DNA of 64,000 nt from Paramacrobiotus metropolitanus (lineage: Eukaryota; Tardigrada; Eutardigrada; Parachela; Macrobiotidae). The position numbers and the translations under genes were made by a program. The stretch spans positions 930,001 through 994,000 of the forward strand of contig NW_026570224.1 of NCBI RefSeq assembly GCF_019649055.1, in the 5' to 3' direction. Shown piece after piece: positions 48,179-61,025 of this stretch (position 1 is its first letter; the number at the start of each line of letters is the position of its first letter). Under the pieces are notes generated by a model. The model worked only from the letters and a program-made list of their open reading frames with translations, was not told where the DNA came from and searched no databases.

Positions 48179-49521
48179 ATGGGCAATCCTGTAGGCGATT
48201 ATCCTGCGGCGCCAGGTCCGTATCCAGCAGGTACGAATTACTACTTACCTATAATATCATAATATTATTGCCGCTTTGAGTTCGGCGTGTTTAATTACTG
48301 ACATTAAACTGAATAATTACAAACTCGTACGTATATGCATTTGCATTCTTGGAGTTGCAAATAAATTGTACTAACATGTGTGTGGTAAAAAAAATATTAA
48401 ATAAAAAACTTTGAGAATTTCACCCCTCAAGAACCGAAAAGAATTTTCATATGATTTCGAACATGTGTTTGAAACTCCACAGGCCAGCAAATGCCGCCCC
48501 CTCCTCCGGCATATCCGTATCCACCACCCAACAGCTATCAACATGGAGCCCCTGTTAGCACCGTCATCATAACGTCACCGGGAGTTTGTTTGAGCCAGTA
48601 TCCTACACAATTGGAGTAAGTTCGCATTTTCGTACGAGAGTTCAATTAAAATTCTAGTACGTAACTACAGGAAGCAGGGTCATCGTTTTTTTGCGAACGC
48701 AGGCTCAGCGTTTTGTCCTTTGTAACTACCAACACTCCAATGGTTAACAGACTTTGAGTTTTCGAAAAGTGTTAATCAAAAAAGCATTTTTGAAAGCATT
48801 TATCCAGTAACTTTTTTAATTTTGATTTAGTTATTTGTGTAAAGTCGCGCGCATGAAAACGATAATTTAAAAGTTTTTTTCCTTGAAGAGCGCATCTGGT
48901 GTGATCTATGCGTCGGTCGTTTTACAGGTGTCCAAACTGTCGGCAACATGTTGTAACGACAACTGAATTCGAAAATGGTGGATTAACTTATGCGCTAATG
49001 GGACTTTTATGTTTGTTCGGTAAGTTATATGTGTATCAGATCAGCTGGTTTTTTTAAAATTTTTGCCCTGATATGCGCTGCTACTGCACTTTTGGTTCTG
49101 CTTCTACTTGTATTATACATATCTATCTGTATACGCTTATGGTTAGGTTAATTTTAAACCTTAGTTCAACTTGCCGGTTATATCCTTCCTGCATTTTTAT
49201 TTTTTTGAATTGTAGGATGCTGGCTCGGATGTTGCCTGATTCCCACATGGTGCGTACAGATAATTGGTTTTTGAGTCAGTTTGACAATATGCATTACTAA
49301 CTGGTTTCGCTACATATTTTATGGTTAAGATTGATTGATAATTAATGAAATTAAAGCAACAGTAAAGTGTTTTGTTGGTGCTTTCTTACAATTAATAATA
49401 CTTATTAGTTATTACCAATAAATAGGTATGTTGCGTGTGTTACAGTGTGGATGAATGCAAAGACGTCCTCCATACTTGTCCGAACTGCAAAGTCTTTGTG
49501 GGGCGCTACAAGAGAATTTAA
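48179..49521 (+). CDS. LITAF-domain protein, copy 1
   Basis: Five exons: 48179-48230, 48483-48615, 48928-49019, 49216-49249 and 49446-49521, giving 128 residues. LITAF/SIMPLE proteins are zinc-binding monotopic membrane proteins of late endosomes and lysosomes. A proline-rich N-terminus (PPPPPAYPYPPPNSYQHGAP) is followed by the LITAF domain: first zinc half CPNCRQHVVT, hydrophobic insert LTYALMGLLCLFGCWLGCCL, then IPTC, and second zinc half DVLHTCPNCKVFVGRYKR. All consensus cysteines are present. The 34-base exon 4 splits the conserved GCWLGCCLIP segment. Confidence 0.92.
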
Positions 49522-51387
49522 TTTCAAGGCGAACTATATTGTATTTTCTTATCTCTGCCGATTAGGACACAATAGAACAATTAATGGCAGCTAATCTGTG
49601 AGTTAGTCATATTACTCAAACTGGATTTCTTTGTTGTGGCGGTGCATGTATTTGCTTTATCAGAATAGCTGATTATTGTAAAACACATGATGCTAGTAGC
49701 AATATCTGCATATTCTTGATGGATCGAAATTGGAACGATATGCTTGTTCAGACAAAAAAGTATTCTTGTAGGGTTTTAATATTCATGTTGTACAACCGAA
49801 TATCGACCAAAGTAAATTGAATACGGTATAGACATCACACAGGACATTAATAGCCTAACAATGAAAGGTCAAGCGCGCGATGCCTCAATAAGAGTTCAGT
49901 ACATTACCTGCAGGATGAAGATCACGCAGAATGTGCTCTCCACTTCTTTCGGTGTTTCAAGGCTTATTGTTGCGCTGGAACACATTTACTGGAAAGACAA
50001 AAAACTGCGCAGAAAAATTGAACCTTTTTTCTTTTTCCGGCAATTTGTTTCTTTTTGCTGGACTTCTTCTTAATCCTGTAATTTAGCTGTCTGTGCATAT
50101 TTGAACTTTCTTATCCCGCTTCTGCAATTACGCAAACAAATAGCGTGTATTATAACCAACTGGGTATGTTGAATGTTCGTTGTAACTTCGCTGGAAATGT
50201 CGAAAACGCAGCAACAGCCAAGCCAGACTGATTATGCTATCGTGTTTGAAGTAACTTTTCCAGTTAATGCCATGGCCAGGCGACAAAAAAGATGGAAAAA
50301 AAAGGTAAAAACCATAACGTCAGTATTATGTTCCAACAAAAACTATCTGGAAAAAATAAAAAAAAATTTCAGTGTGCGTCTTTGCCGCCGGATAACGTTG
50401 TAATAATAATCTTGTAGCCAATTTCTATGCGGCTGGTTTGTTGGCGCGTCCAGCCATTTCGTAAATTTTATAAATTGAATAATAGCATTAATAACATTAT
50501 AATTACCACGACAAAGTTTCTCTTGATTGCCATAACCGTACCCTAGATGTGATACCGTCGCTATAGTTCCTTGGCATACTTTGTTTTTGAAATTTATTTT
50601 TGAAGCAGTATTCGTGAATTTGTTATAAGATTAAGTACTGAAAGTAATATACATATTGGCATATATTCTGGGTAAAGGATGCACCGTCACCTAGTGAATC
50701 GGAGTTTTAGAAATCAGATCTAGATATAATAGTTTATAGTTGCTTAATTGATGAAATGAAATAATAAACCAAACGACTCACCGCTTCTTTGTTACGTTGC
50801 ATATATTTCGTGATTTCATATCGTTGCAGTGTCAATAATTGCCGTATCAGTCCACATTAACCGATAACCTTGTCATGTTCTGATCAGGCTTAAAGTAACC
50901 CTATCGCACATTATCGACACTTCCATCACGTTCCATGTTAGAAATGCGTAAGCAAATACAACAATTCCCTTACGTACGACCGGTACAGTTAAAAGTTTCC
51001 TCGCTAATAGAACTTCTGTGCAGTAGATTTTCAGCTTGTGCGGAAATTAGGTACTTCTACGTTGACCAAAGTTTTTAGGAATAATCTAACGCAGACGGTT
51101 GGTAAATTTTTCATATGGTTTTTTTTTGCTGTTGTACGCAAAATAAGTAATATTCGAGTATTAGTAATTTACCAAGCATATATATATTAATTTGGTGGGC
51201 TTGCCAAGACGTTAAGTTCTCCTTGCGCGTATGCAGTGCGTAGCATTCCTGTTATTCTACTCGACACTTCATTGTTTAAATTTCGCATAATAATGTACCG
51301 TTCAAAAGCGGCACGATATTGAGTTGTCATCTTGCCGGAGGTAGAAAGCTCGAACTTTGAAAGTCTTTTCCAGAAATTTCATAAGCC
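49522..51387. other. spacer between the two LITAF genes
   Basis: About 1.9 kb. Open frames at 49861-50073 and 50173-50403 carry no recognised motif. No extra LITAF exon was found. Confidence 0.45.
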
Positions 51388-52476
51388 ATGGATCCTCAAA
51401 ATGGGAATTTCGAAAAATCAGGCCTGCCTGCAGCTGTTAACCCAGAAAATCCAGGCGGTAAGTGTATACGTATTGTAAAGAAAATTAATGAAAACCCACG
51501 ATTTTAATGGTGGCATCTATATAGGACTACGGTAATGGTATTGGTAACCGCAGTACATATACAGTGACAAAAATGCACAAATTTCTAAAAATGTTCGTTA
51601 GGTCAACACGTTCCTCCACCTCCTCCTTACACACCATACGTCGGTCAGCCTGGCGTAGCGCTAGCGTCGCATACCACAACGGTGGTGGTTACAGGGCCCA
51701 CCAGTGCCGATCCATCGGTTGTCCATTTCATCCTGGGACCGGAGCCCTCCCAAGGAGTGTAAGTTGAACTGTGCGAGTACAATCAGGATGCGGTCTACTG
51801 TGCGTATACCACAGAGTTTTTAAGCATACGTTTCTTTCATATCTGCTGCTTTTATGGAGATTTTTTTGCAGATGCCCTTGTTGTGGACAATTCATTGTGA
51901 CCCGTATAAATCACGAATTAGGTAGTCACGCTTACACCTGGATGGCGATTTTTTGCATTTTGGGTAAGCTAGAGTAGGTGTTAATTTTTTACAACCTTTG
52001 CAATGCGTTGGAGCGTTACGCGCTTCGACTTCGAACTACATACAGTACTTTCGCAAAATACACTTGAACTAACGCATACGTAACAATAAGTATTTAAAAA
52101 ACCGTTCAGATCCAAAAACTGTAATTAATGCACTAGTTTTAAGTAACAACCCGTCTTGGTTCTAGGTGGTGTACTGTGTTTCTGGATTCCATTGGTGTAA
52201 GTGCTACCATTCAAAGTAATATCTTACATTAGAATACACCGAGAGTTGTTAGTGTACGATACATAAATTTGGCATACTCTCTACTTACGATTATTAGTAT
52301 AGTATAATACAGTTCTATAAACTTTTACAGTGATTTATTCCAGAATGCAACTAGGCATGTGCAGAATTAACCTTGCATATCTATATTTACATATTAATTA
52401 CAGAGTGGATTCCATGCAAGATGTCTTGCACTACTGCCCAAACTGTAACACCCTTTTGGGACGGTTTACCCGTTAA
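51388..52476 (+). CDS. LITAF-domain protein, copy 2 (altered core)
   Basis: Five exons: 51388-51457, 51602-51758, 51872-51963, 52166-52196 and 52404-52476, giving 140 residues. Intron positions and phases (1, 2, 1, 2) are the same as in copy 1, so the two are tandem duplicates. A proline-rich N-terminus (HVPPPPPYTPYVGQPG) is followed by the zinc half CPCCGQFIVTRIN, a hydrophobic segment (YTWMAIFCILGGVLCFWIPL) and the zinc half DVLHYCPNCNTLLGRFTR. In the middle the family GCWLGCCLIPxC is changed to GGVLCFWIPLV, losing several conserved cysteines while the outer CxxC pairs stay. Membrane attachment may therefore differ. Confidence 0.88.
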
Positions 52477-53653
52477 AGACATTATTCCATCTAACTATAC
52501 TGTACGTCTATATGCAATGGAACTTGTCCATGCGAGCCGTACCTTGTCCAGGAAACATATACAGAGTCTCTGTACTGAGGAACTGAATTTTCTGTCCTGG
52601 ACTCGCTCAAAAGATTGGACATTGTGTTATTTGACATAAATAAGTTCTTTAGTACAAATAAAAAATTTTTGCTAAGATTGCTTATTCAAAAACTCGTCTA
52701 GCGCTGAAATCTGGTTGCTCCCGTATTCTTACCCTCTGTCTTGGGCGATATAATTGTTGACAGTGAGAATTTTGAAGGAGATTCTTCTAAATATAACGCG
52801 ATTGCTTCTTTGACGTTTGACGCGCCTAAAAGGTTTTTCGTAGATTCTCATAATTCATTATACATAACCACAATTACAGATACATGGGAACATACGTGGT
52901 ACCTCATTAAAAGTCCAGCTTTAAAATAAGCAGCTTTAAATGGTAGATTAATTTTGACAATGCGCTGCGGACCATCAAAAAAGTGGAGCTGCTATAACCG
53001 TGTGCTATAACCGTGAGCTACATGGAAATACGTATTTTTGTGCACAGTATGTAGACTAATATTCAACAGATTTGATAATAAATTTGATACCAGTATCCGT
53101 ACAGCACACGTTTGCACAAGTACCTGCGCGGTTCATTCTTCCGGTAGACAAAGGGCTTGCGCTCGTTAAATTTCCCTGACTGATCCTATTCGTTGCTGCA
53201 GTACAATTTTGCCTTCCGTTAGCATTTTTACTGGTGTTTAGTCAGTGATTCTTGACGGCTTCGTTTATGACCAATGACTAATAAGCTTGTTCAATGAGCG
53301 GACGAGAAGGGTGAAGTCGAGCACTTTTAAATACGACCTATGCCCTTTCAGATTTGTTACTTCTGTGTTCATTTTAAGAAATTTTGCGTTATTTTACATG
53401 GTGATCTGATGTTCAGTTTGTGCATATCCACGTTATTAATCTGCGTTCTTCGCCCAGTTTCTTTTTTCTTTTCAGTGTTTTTCTGATAAACAGCTGTCGT
53501 GTGCAGATTGCACTGGAAACTACCAAGAGTCCGTTCTCCTTACAAGATTATTACTGCATATATATCATTACGTACATGAAGGTTACCGTAGGAGTCGTAA
53601 AAGTCGGCATGTTAAGCAGGAGTTTTTATGATAATTAACTATGAACGAACACA
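52477..53653. other. LITAF copy 2 3' flank and Wnt upstream region
   Basis: Nothing coding was recognised beyond the poly(A) candidate; the Wnt promoter presumably lies here. Confidence 0.5.
52657..52662 (+). other. candidate poly(A) signal of LITAF copy 2
   Basis: AATAAA about 180 bases after the stop codon. Confidence 0.4.
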
Positions 53654-56600
53654 ATGTCCCCAGGAAACTCTGTCAGCGCAAAGTGGCATATTTTACCTGT
53701 TTTTACAATACTGTTCATCTTTTTTGTCCATCCACATTGTTCCACTGGAGCATTGGCGACTTGGATGTAAGTATAATATTCTGTAAAACAGAATAGGATA
53801 TTTTTTTCGCTCTAAAGTCTGTAATTTAACTGGCTATTTATGCAGCCAATCACGGTAGCATATCTTTTCTCTTTCATTGCTTTTGTTAGTTTAATAAATA
53901 TGCAGTGCTTTTGTTTCTCATTAGTTAATCGAAATTAATAATTATCCAGTCAGTAACTCTTTCTTGTCCATAACATACTCAAAATACGTGATTTGCGCAA
54001 CCGATGCGGAGACAAATATGCGTGATGACCTTTATAACGATAGCATGACTACTTTAAGTGCTTCTACAGTACAAGCAGTTTCTAAATGAAAAACGACACG
54101 CGGTTTATTTTTTAGAAAATTTAGATTGCGTGGTTTGCAGGCATATCGGCATTGCCGGATCCAGCCTATACCAAGCTCCTGATTTTGTACTAAATCCCCA
54201 GATTCACAGTGATACTCAAAATACACCGGATACTGCCTGGTGCAGTACCATCCCCGGTCTGGTTGATCACCAGCTTGTGCTTTGCCGGCGCACTCCCATT
54301 GTTTTCGCTCAAGTATCCAGTGCCGCCAAATTGGCCATTATGGAATGCCAGAATCAGTTTCGTCATGACCTTTGGAATTGTACCACCACTAATGATCATA
54401 CCGTCTTTGGAAAAGTGGCTGTTAAGGGTAAGTAATCCACTATGTAATAATAACCTTTGACGAATTGTACAACATATGAGAAGTTTAATGGGCAGTCGTT
54501 TTCTCTGAGGTGTGTCACGATCCACGGCGTTTAATTTTTCTAATATGTACATAAGCATGCAGTTATTCAAAAATTAAGCTCTGAGCGACAACTTTCGTTC
54601 CCGCCATACAGTTATCCGAAAATTCTTTATACCGCGTCTATAAATATATTTTAAAATTGTGTTCATTGGATAATATCCAGGTTAAAATTTTTTTGTTGGC
54701 TTGTTCGAGAATCCAGATTAGACTTTACATGGTATCACGGAGAACTATGTAGAGATTATTCTTACATCCGACCTCATTGTACGCTTTTCGCCGGTTATAT
54801 CAGTTTGGGAAACCACCGGTCGACTTCTGTTTCAGGCAACAGGGAAACGGCCTTCATTGCGGCCATCTCCAGTGCCGCCGTGGTCCACGCGGTAGTCCGC
54901 GCCTGCAGTTCCGGTAATTTAACGGACTGCTCATGTGATATGCGCCGTGAAGGCCAGCGTGATAATGTTAACGGATGGAAATGGAGCGGCTGCTCGGACA
55001 ACGTGGAGTTTGGCATGGAATTTTCGCGTCTCTTCAACGACGCTCCGGAAGACATTAAGCGTCATGATTCCCGCAGTATACGGGATGTTATGCACTTGCA
55101 CAACAAAGCAGCTGGACGAATGGTATGCGACGTCTGTAGTCATGTGTCAACAGGGACTTTGGCACAGTTTGTTTAATTGCACGCGTTAACACAAACGCAG
55201 ATTTCAACCGTGTTGACAGCTGCTAACTCAGACATGTGTGCAATGGGACGACACAACACCGTCGAGAGCGTATGCGACCTGTTGGGTTAGCGCCTGCCTT
55301 AACACTTTCTGCAGCAGTGACCTCCAATGAATTTTTGACGTTTATTGATTTAAGGGACCAGTTTGCAGACGGCAGAGTGTACCCCGCAGTTTAAACTGAA
55401 CGGCATAGCATAACAGCTTTTATGGACTAGAAACGTCCATTTTCGGGGTTGAAATGTCTAGGCGTAAAATCTGGCACTAGATAGGAACTGCGCCACCATA
55501 ATGTTTTATGACCGGCAGCTTTTCTTAAATCCTAACCGAAAGCGGCGCTGTAGCTGGTGTTGCGGAGATGCAGACCGCTGATGCTTGTCCATTTCAAGTT
55601 GACACGACTTACACCGACAATGGAAATTTTACAAATTCCCTTGCAATGAATTTCAATCCAACAAATGAAATTTACAGTGCTCACTGACGCGTCTAATATT
55701 TTCCAAACGCAGACGTGTGCGCACCAGTCAGCCAAAGACTAAAGTGGACATAGCACAGCGATCCCCGCGTCATAGTATTTATCCTCGATTACCAGTAGGC
55801 GTACTTATTGCATCGAAATCAAAATTCACGATTGTAGTACTATGAATTATTTTGAATGCTTCAAAAGTTCCACAACAAAGTTTCTATAAACAAACTATTG
55901 CATTTCATACGGAAGATATATAAATATGTGAAGCATTTCTAACACCAGAAAAGATAACTCCTGTTCCTTATGATTCGTGAACATCCAGGATCAAAACGTT
56001 TGGATTTGACTGACATCTGATAATGTGTTGGCAGGAAACTGCGAACGAAAGCTAGTTTTCTCTACAGTAAGCATTCAAAGTAGAACGTTTACCTTGTCGC
56101 AAATACCCAATATCCGGTCTTGTTTCCGAATAATGTGACGACATATTTAACGTAACAAATCCATTTTAATGACGTAACATTGTAACAAATTCATTTTAAT
56201 GACGTTCAAGGTAGCTAAAATATGTGTTCAGAAGAACACTGTACGAGTATTATAATAAACTGCTTGGCTTTCACGGCTTGCGCGTGGCCAGGACAGGACA
56301 TACATGCATATGCTTTTGCAATATGTACATCGAATTTTGGGCTATGTCTTTCGCAGTTATATGAGCATTGGTCTTCCACTAGCATTCCTACGGTTAGGAT
56401 AATGGTCTGAAACCAGGCGACTCTCAGACAATGAACTCATAATCAATTGACTTGTTTTTCTCTTTTAACAATAGCGGTTAAAGCAGGATACGACCTTTTT
56501 ACGACTAATGTCTAATAGTAATTTGTCCTCAGACGATCTCACAAATACGCTACTTGATCGTAAAAATTCCCCGCCATCTAATTCGTTAAGAAAACCGCGT

Positions 56601-57826
56601 TTCTCGCAAAGTTTTATGCGACCATAATTATAGCATACGTTGGGGCATTTTATAGAACTCGTGTCTTACTGCGTGTCTTTTGCTTTGACTGTTGCTTTGT
56701 TTGCAGGCCGTTCAGAGATCCATGAAAATACAATGCCGGTGCCACGGAGTTAGTGGAAGTTGCGAGGTTTGTAAATGTCCAATACAAACGATCAACTGTT
56801 TTTATATTTTTTAGCTGCGAATAAACATTTATTTCGTTCATGATCAGTTTAAATGACAATATGTTTTGCCGTTTATTTCTGCAATAGATGAAAACTTGCT
56901 GGAATACTGTTCAGAACTTCCATGTTGTTGGTTCGGCACTAAAAAAGAAATACTCGCGCGCAGTGTGGATTGCAAAAAAATCTATAAGCAAGTTGAAGCG
57001 GAGGGAGATGAAGAGCAAACGAAAACCAATTCGAAAGGATGACTTGGTATACATTGATAAATCACCGGATTACTGCAGAGCGAACAGAAAGCGAGGTACC
57101 TTGCATCAGCCGTAGTACTATCTGTACAGTCCTGCAACGTAACCAGAATATTATTTTTTGAGTACATTCAAGAGATTGGCGATATCGAACGGAAGCGAAA
57201 GTGTATTATTAGCTGCCATTTACGGTCAGCTTTGGGTAGTATCGTTTTGTTTAAAAGATTAGTGGTCTAGAAATACGAGTAGTAACAAAAGAACGAGTCT
57301 GCTCTAACAAATTTACACGTTGAAGAAACAATAAAATCGTTATTAATAGCAATGCAATACCCAAAGCAATCTTGTCTTTCTTTTTGTCTTTTTGTCGTCT
57401 TGTCTTTTTGCAGAATCGTTATAAATAATGTTGCAGGTATTCCTGGAACGACAGGTAGAATATGCAATAGTTCCGTTGCGGCTTCCAACAGCTGCAAAAG
57501 AATGTGCTGTGGACGAGGTCACTACACAAAAGGTGAGAACCAAATTTCGTGATACTCTAAAATACCTTGCACGATTGTACATATTTACTGTGGTACTTAG
57601 TTTACATTGCTCCTATCAGTATTTAGCGCTTTGTCTAAAAAACTTTCAAAAAGTACTACGCAGTCATAGATAATGAATACTCGTACATGATGTATTTATC
57701 ACTAACAAAAAATTTAATTTATTAGTTGTGTGGCGCAAGGATCGCTGCAAGTGCAAATTCATATGGTGTTGCAACGTCCAGTGCGAAGTCTGCCAAAAAC
57801 GATACGAAATCAATTATTGTCGCTAA
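53654..57826 (+). CDS. Wnt16: Wnt ligand, Wnt16-like
   Basis: Seven exons: 53654-53766, 54141-54427, 54836-55122, 56707-56766, 56888-57095, 57437-57532 and 57726-57826, giving 383 residues in consistent phase. Secreted lipid-modified signalling ligand. Exon 1 encodes a signal peptide (LPVFTILFIFFVHPHC); I chose the ATG at 53654 because the earlier ATG at 53641 is in a different frame. Family blocks are CQNQFRHDLWNCTT, the RETAFIAAISSAAVVHAV helix, KWSGCSDNVEFGMEFSRLF, the palmitoleoylation loop CRCHGVSGSCEMKTCW, and the C-terminal cysteine array ending CKFIWCCNVQCEVC. RKDDLVYIDKSPDYC followed by GIPGTTGRICN resembles Wnt16 more than Wnt4, but the subfamily needs a tree. Intron 3 is 1.6 kb. 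Confidence 0.95.
56152..56204 (+). repeat. direct repeat pair within Wnt intron 3
   Basis: GTAACAAATYCATTTTAATG, followed by ACGT, occurs twice with one difference, about 30 bases apart, starting near 56152 and 56181. Confidence 0.75.
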
Positions 57827-58770
57827 GTTTGAAGTTTTAATGCTGGAGCTTCCGACGCCGCTAACATCACATACTACAAATATAACCAGACATAAGCATG
57901 GGGATTCTGCTCACCCTACAGACACCACGAGAGTCGGAAAAGGCAAGCTAGGAATATTGCATGCGTCTTTCAGGTCATCGCTATCTGTTGGAATCAGTAT
58001 TGTTGTTGAAATATGGATCTGATTGTCTGATCGTGAGCGGTATACCGCTTTTCAGAACCCACTAGTAACGTTATTTTGGTCTAGCGTTGTAGTTCTTTTG
58101 CATTAAACAGCCGGGCTTTCGCAGTGCAGTTAATTTACTCATTGTTTTCCGTTTGGTATAATTTTGTCATTTTAAGCGACTGCAAGGATACAATCATATA
58201 AATACATTTTTGCAGTCCTTAGATTTTGAGAAATTTGCAGCTGTTAATGTGTTATTTTTCAATCTTAATTATGAATTGATCATGCGCGGGATGAATGCAA
58301 CAGGTGATTAAGTAAACAAAAGCATAAACGAACTGCGCATATGTACGAGCTTGTCCGGTAATTTCTGTCGTAAAGGTACAGATAGCACATAATATAAATA
58401 TTTAGCGCGAAGTTTGCGCTATAGCGATTGCCACTACACTACGTTTGGCCTAACACGCAAATTTGTGTTTTTCGCTGTATTGAACCGGCAGAAATTACCG
58501 GACAAGCTTGTACAGTGTACAATTACATATGCACGTTTAAACATGTACTCGTACTTCTAGTCTTCCACACATGATCTCGTACACTACAGTTATCGCTACG
58601 TTACTGTACCTACATAGTACATACTACCGAGTACAATACATAGCTGGAGCCTGGGCAAGTGAAAGCCCTCTGCTTGTCCAATGGCTGCATTGAGTTGTTT
58701 ATTCCGATCAAAAGCGATTCTAATGGAGACGGAATAACAAAAAGTTTTCAAGGCTGAACTGAACATAATT
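57827..58770. other. region between convergent Wnt and MTG2 genes
   Basis: Holds the inverted-repeat element at 58343-58513. TTTATT at 58698-58703 (AATAAA on the minus strand) is the likely MTG2 poly(A) signal, about 70 bases past the stop. Confidence 0.55.
58343..58513. mobile_element. 171-bp inverted-repeat element, MITE-like
   Basis: The 25-base ends, 58343-58367 and 58489-58513, are reverse complements with a single mismatch (core AGCTTGTCCGGTAATTTCTG). The interior has no ORF. The ends lie inside GTAC, so a TA target duplication of Tc1/mariner type is possible but cannot be told apart from the palindrome. Confidence 0.75.
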
Positions 58771-61025
58771 TCAAAGGATCACTTTATTGTCGTTCGACTG
58801 TTCACTATCTTTTTCTACGTTTTCCGTCGTGATATCTTTGTGATGTTCGTCATACAGTTTCCTGAAATGGATCAACAAGGATGTGACATTAATGCCTTTC
58901 TTCGCGGAAATAGGGAACACCGGAAGGTCGACTCTGGACTGCAGTTCGGATAAATTTGCCTGAGCTTCAGGGAGATCGATCTTATTCCCGACAATAGCAC
59001 AAGGTCGATCGGCCAGTCCTGGACTGTACATGTCAAGTTCGTAACGGAGATGTTCCAACTGCAGCCAGGGCTCCGGCTGGGACAGATCAATGACGTACAT
59101 GAGACATACACAGCGCTCGATGTGCCGTAGAAACTCTAAGCCCAGACCGCGATTCTTGTGAGCATCGGGAATAATACCCGGGAGGTCAGCGATCGCCAGA
59201 CTTGTGCGGTCTTCGTACTCAATGATTCCGACGTGGGCATGTAGGGTAGTAAAGGGATAGCTTGCGACTTTAGGTCTGGCTCGACTCAGTGCACTTAGTA
59301 ATGTCGATTTGCCCGCGTTAGGAAATCCCACCTAAACAACAACGATCTGATGAAATGGTATCATAAGTTCATAACAGAAAGTCATAGCATAAATGGCCAT
59401 GCAAATATTGCAACCCGGGAACAAGAAACCAAACATACAGACGTAAATTTATCAAAGTTAGCAAAGTTTGGATATCGATAATAACCAACCTCTTTCATTA
59501 TGAATAACCGAAAGCACAGCTAAAACTCGGACAATCAAAACAACAAAATCATGGCGGTACTCAAACTCTTGCAAGCAAGTCATCGAAGAATTCTAACGTA
59601 AGCTACCAGGAAACGATTCAGTTTTGTCTATGAAAAGCAAACAAAAATAAGAATAATATGTAAACCAACAATCAGACAGCTAGTACTACATGTATGTCAA
59701 ATCATGTCATGCAGGAGACATTTATCACAAACTAAAAGCGGCACGAGGAGACAGACGCACTTACCAGACCGGCATGGGCGATAACTCTCATTTCCACGGT
59801 TAATTTCTTCACTTCTCCCATACCACCCACTTCGCGCACAACAGGCGCCCGTACTTCGTTACTCAGGAAGAAAGCGTTCCCTTTACCACCGGCTCCACCG
59901 CGGGCGGCTAAGAATTTAGCCTCATTCTGCTTCAGCTCCGTCAAAATAGTTCCATTCGTATCACGAAAAAAAGTTCCAACTGGCACTTTTACGATCAAAT
60001 GGTCGGCATTACGACCGTTACAGTTCTTACTGCGCCCCTTTTCGCCCGCTTTAGCGGCAATATTCAGCCGCAAATGATTGAGGCTGTTCAAATTGGTGTC
60101 CGCTACGGAAGAAAACAAACAGCAAAATCAGTTTTTAAACAAACTCAAGGAAAACACTACGAAATAAACAAAATAAGTTAAATTAAACTGACCATATCAT
60201 CATTATGTCAAAGTAACAGCAGCTCTGTAAATTATTAATGTCAATGTCACTTCTAATCCCTCTCACAAAACCAAATTTCCACTTGATCAGTAGTAGTGTA
60301 AGTGGTTTAGTAGCCGGACAATAGTCAATGCACCAAAGGGTTTTTTATTACTTCAAAAATGAGCAGCGACCAAACGCAGACCTGTTGACAAGTTAATGTC
60401 GCTGTAAATTATCATTCGTCTTTTATAACCAAGCAAACGTTTTTTAACCAAGCAGTCCCACTCTCTTAAAAATCACACAAAAAGTAGATTGATAAAACAA
60501 ATTGTATAAAATGCCCCATAACTGCAAGACTGTACTTATACGTGGGTCTGTTACCTTCAAATATCACATGTCCCCCATTTCCCCCATCGCCACCATCAGG
60601 TCCCGCATATTCTGTCATCGGAAGCGATAAGAACGAACACATTCCGTCTCCGCCTTGGCCTGCAGCAACTCTCACCTCGAGCCAGTCGATAAAATTTTCG
60701 GCCTGCAATATATACTTTCATCGTTTCATTGGGATAAGACAGAAGCAAAGGTAAGCAGGCTAAAGTATCTTCTCGGATATTCGCATTACGTTAACGGTTA
60801 ATAAAGAGTTGTTTCGTTTATTACCTCATGGCTTCGTTTGGTTTTATTCCGCTTCAATGGGCGCGGTGTCGTCTGCTCAGGATCCACGGATGTCGAAACC
60901 GAACGGCAAATAGCTGCATTTAAAATTGCTTTATTGCTGGAGAAGGCTTCGGAGAGATTCCGGACAAAAGAACTTTCAGAACGGAAAGCTCGATAACAGA
61001 TAGAGTAGCAGAATTTTGTCAACAT
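58771..61025 (-). CDS. MTG2: mitochondrial ribosome-associated Obg GTPase
   Basis: Four exons on the minus strand: 60825-61025, 60555-60702, 59765-60102 and 58771-59331, giving 415 residues. MTG2 (GTPBP5/ObgH1) assists late assembly of the mitochondrial large ribosomal subunit. Exon 1 is a basic, Ser/Arg-rich presequence, as expected for mitochondrial import. The Obg fold covers about 68-225 (VAAGQGGDGMCSFL, GPDGGDGGNGGHVIFE, KVPVGTFFRD, FLAARGGAGGKGNAFF). The G domain starts at 230: G1 GFPNAGKS 231-238, switch I FTTLHAHVG, G3 DLPG 278-281, G4 NKID 345-348 and G5 SAKK 371-374. The start is the first ATG in frame. It is head to head with SLC25A1. Confidence 0.96.

Noticed and set aside
52373-52639. 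Open frame overlapping the last exon of LITAF copy 2
   Set aside because: It is in a different reading frame from the spliced LITAF exon and has no family match.
53420-53638. Open frame just upstream of the Wnt start
   Set aside because: It ends before the Wnt ATG, does not join the Wnt frame by any visible splice pair, and shows no motif.
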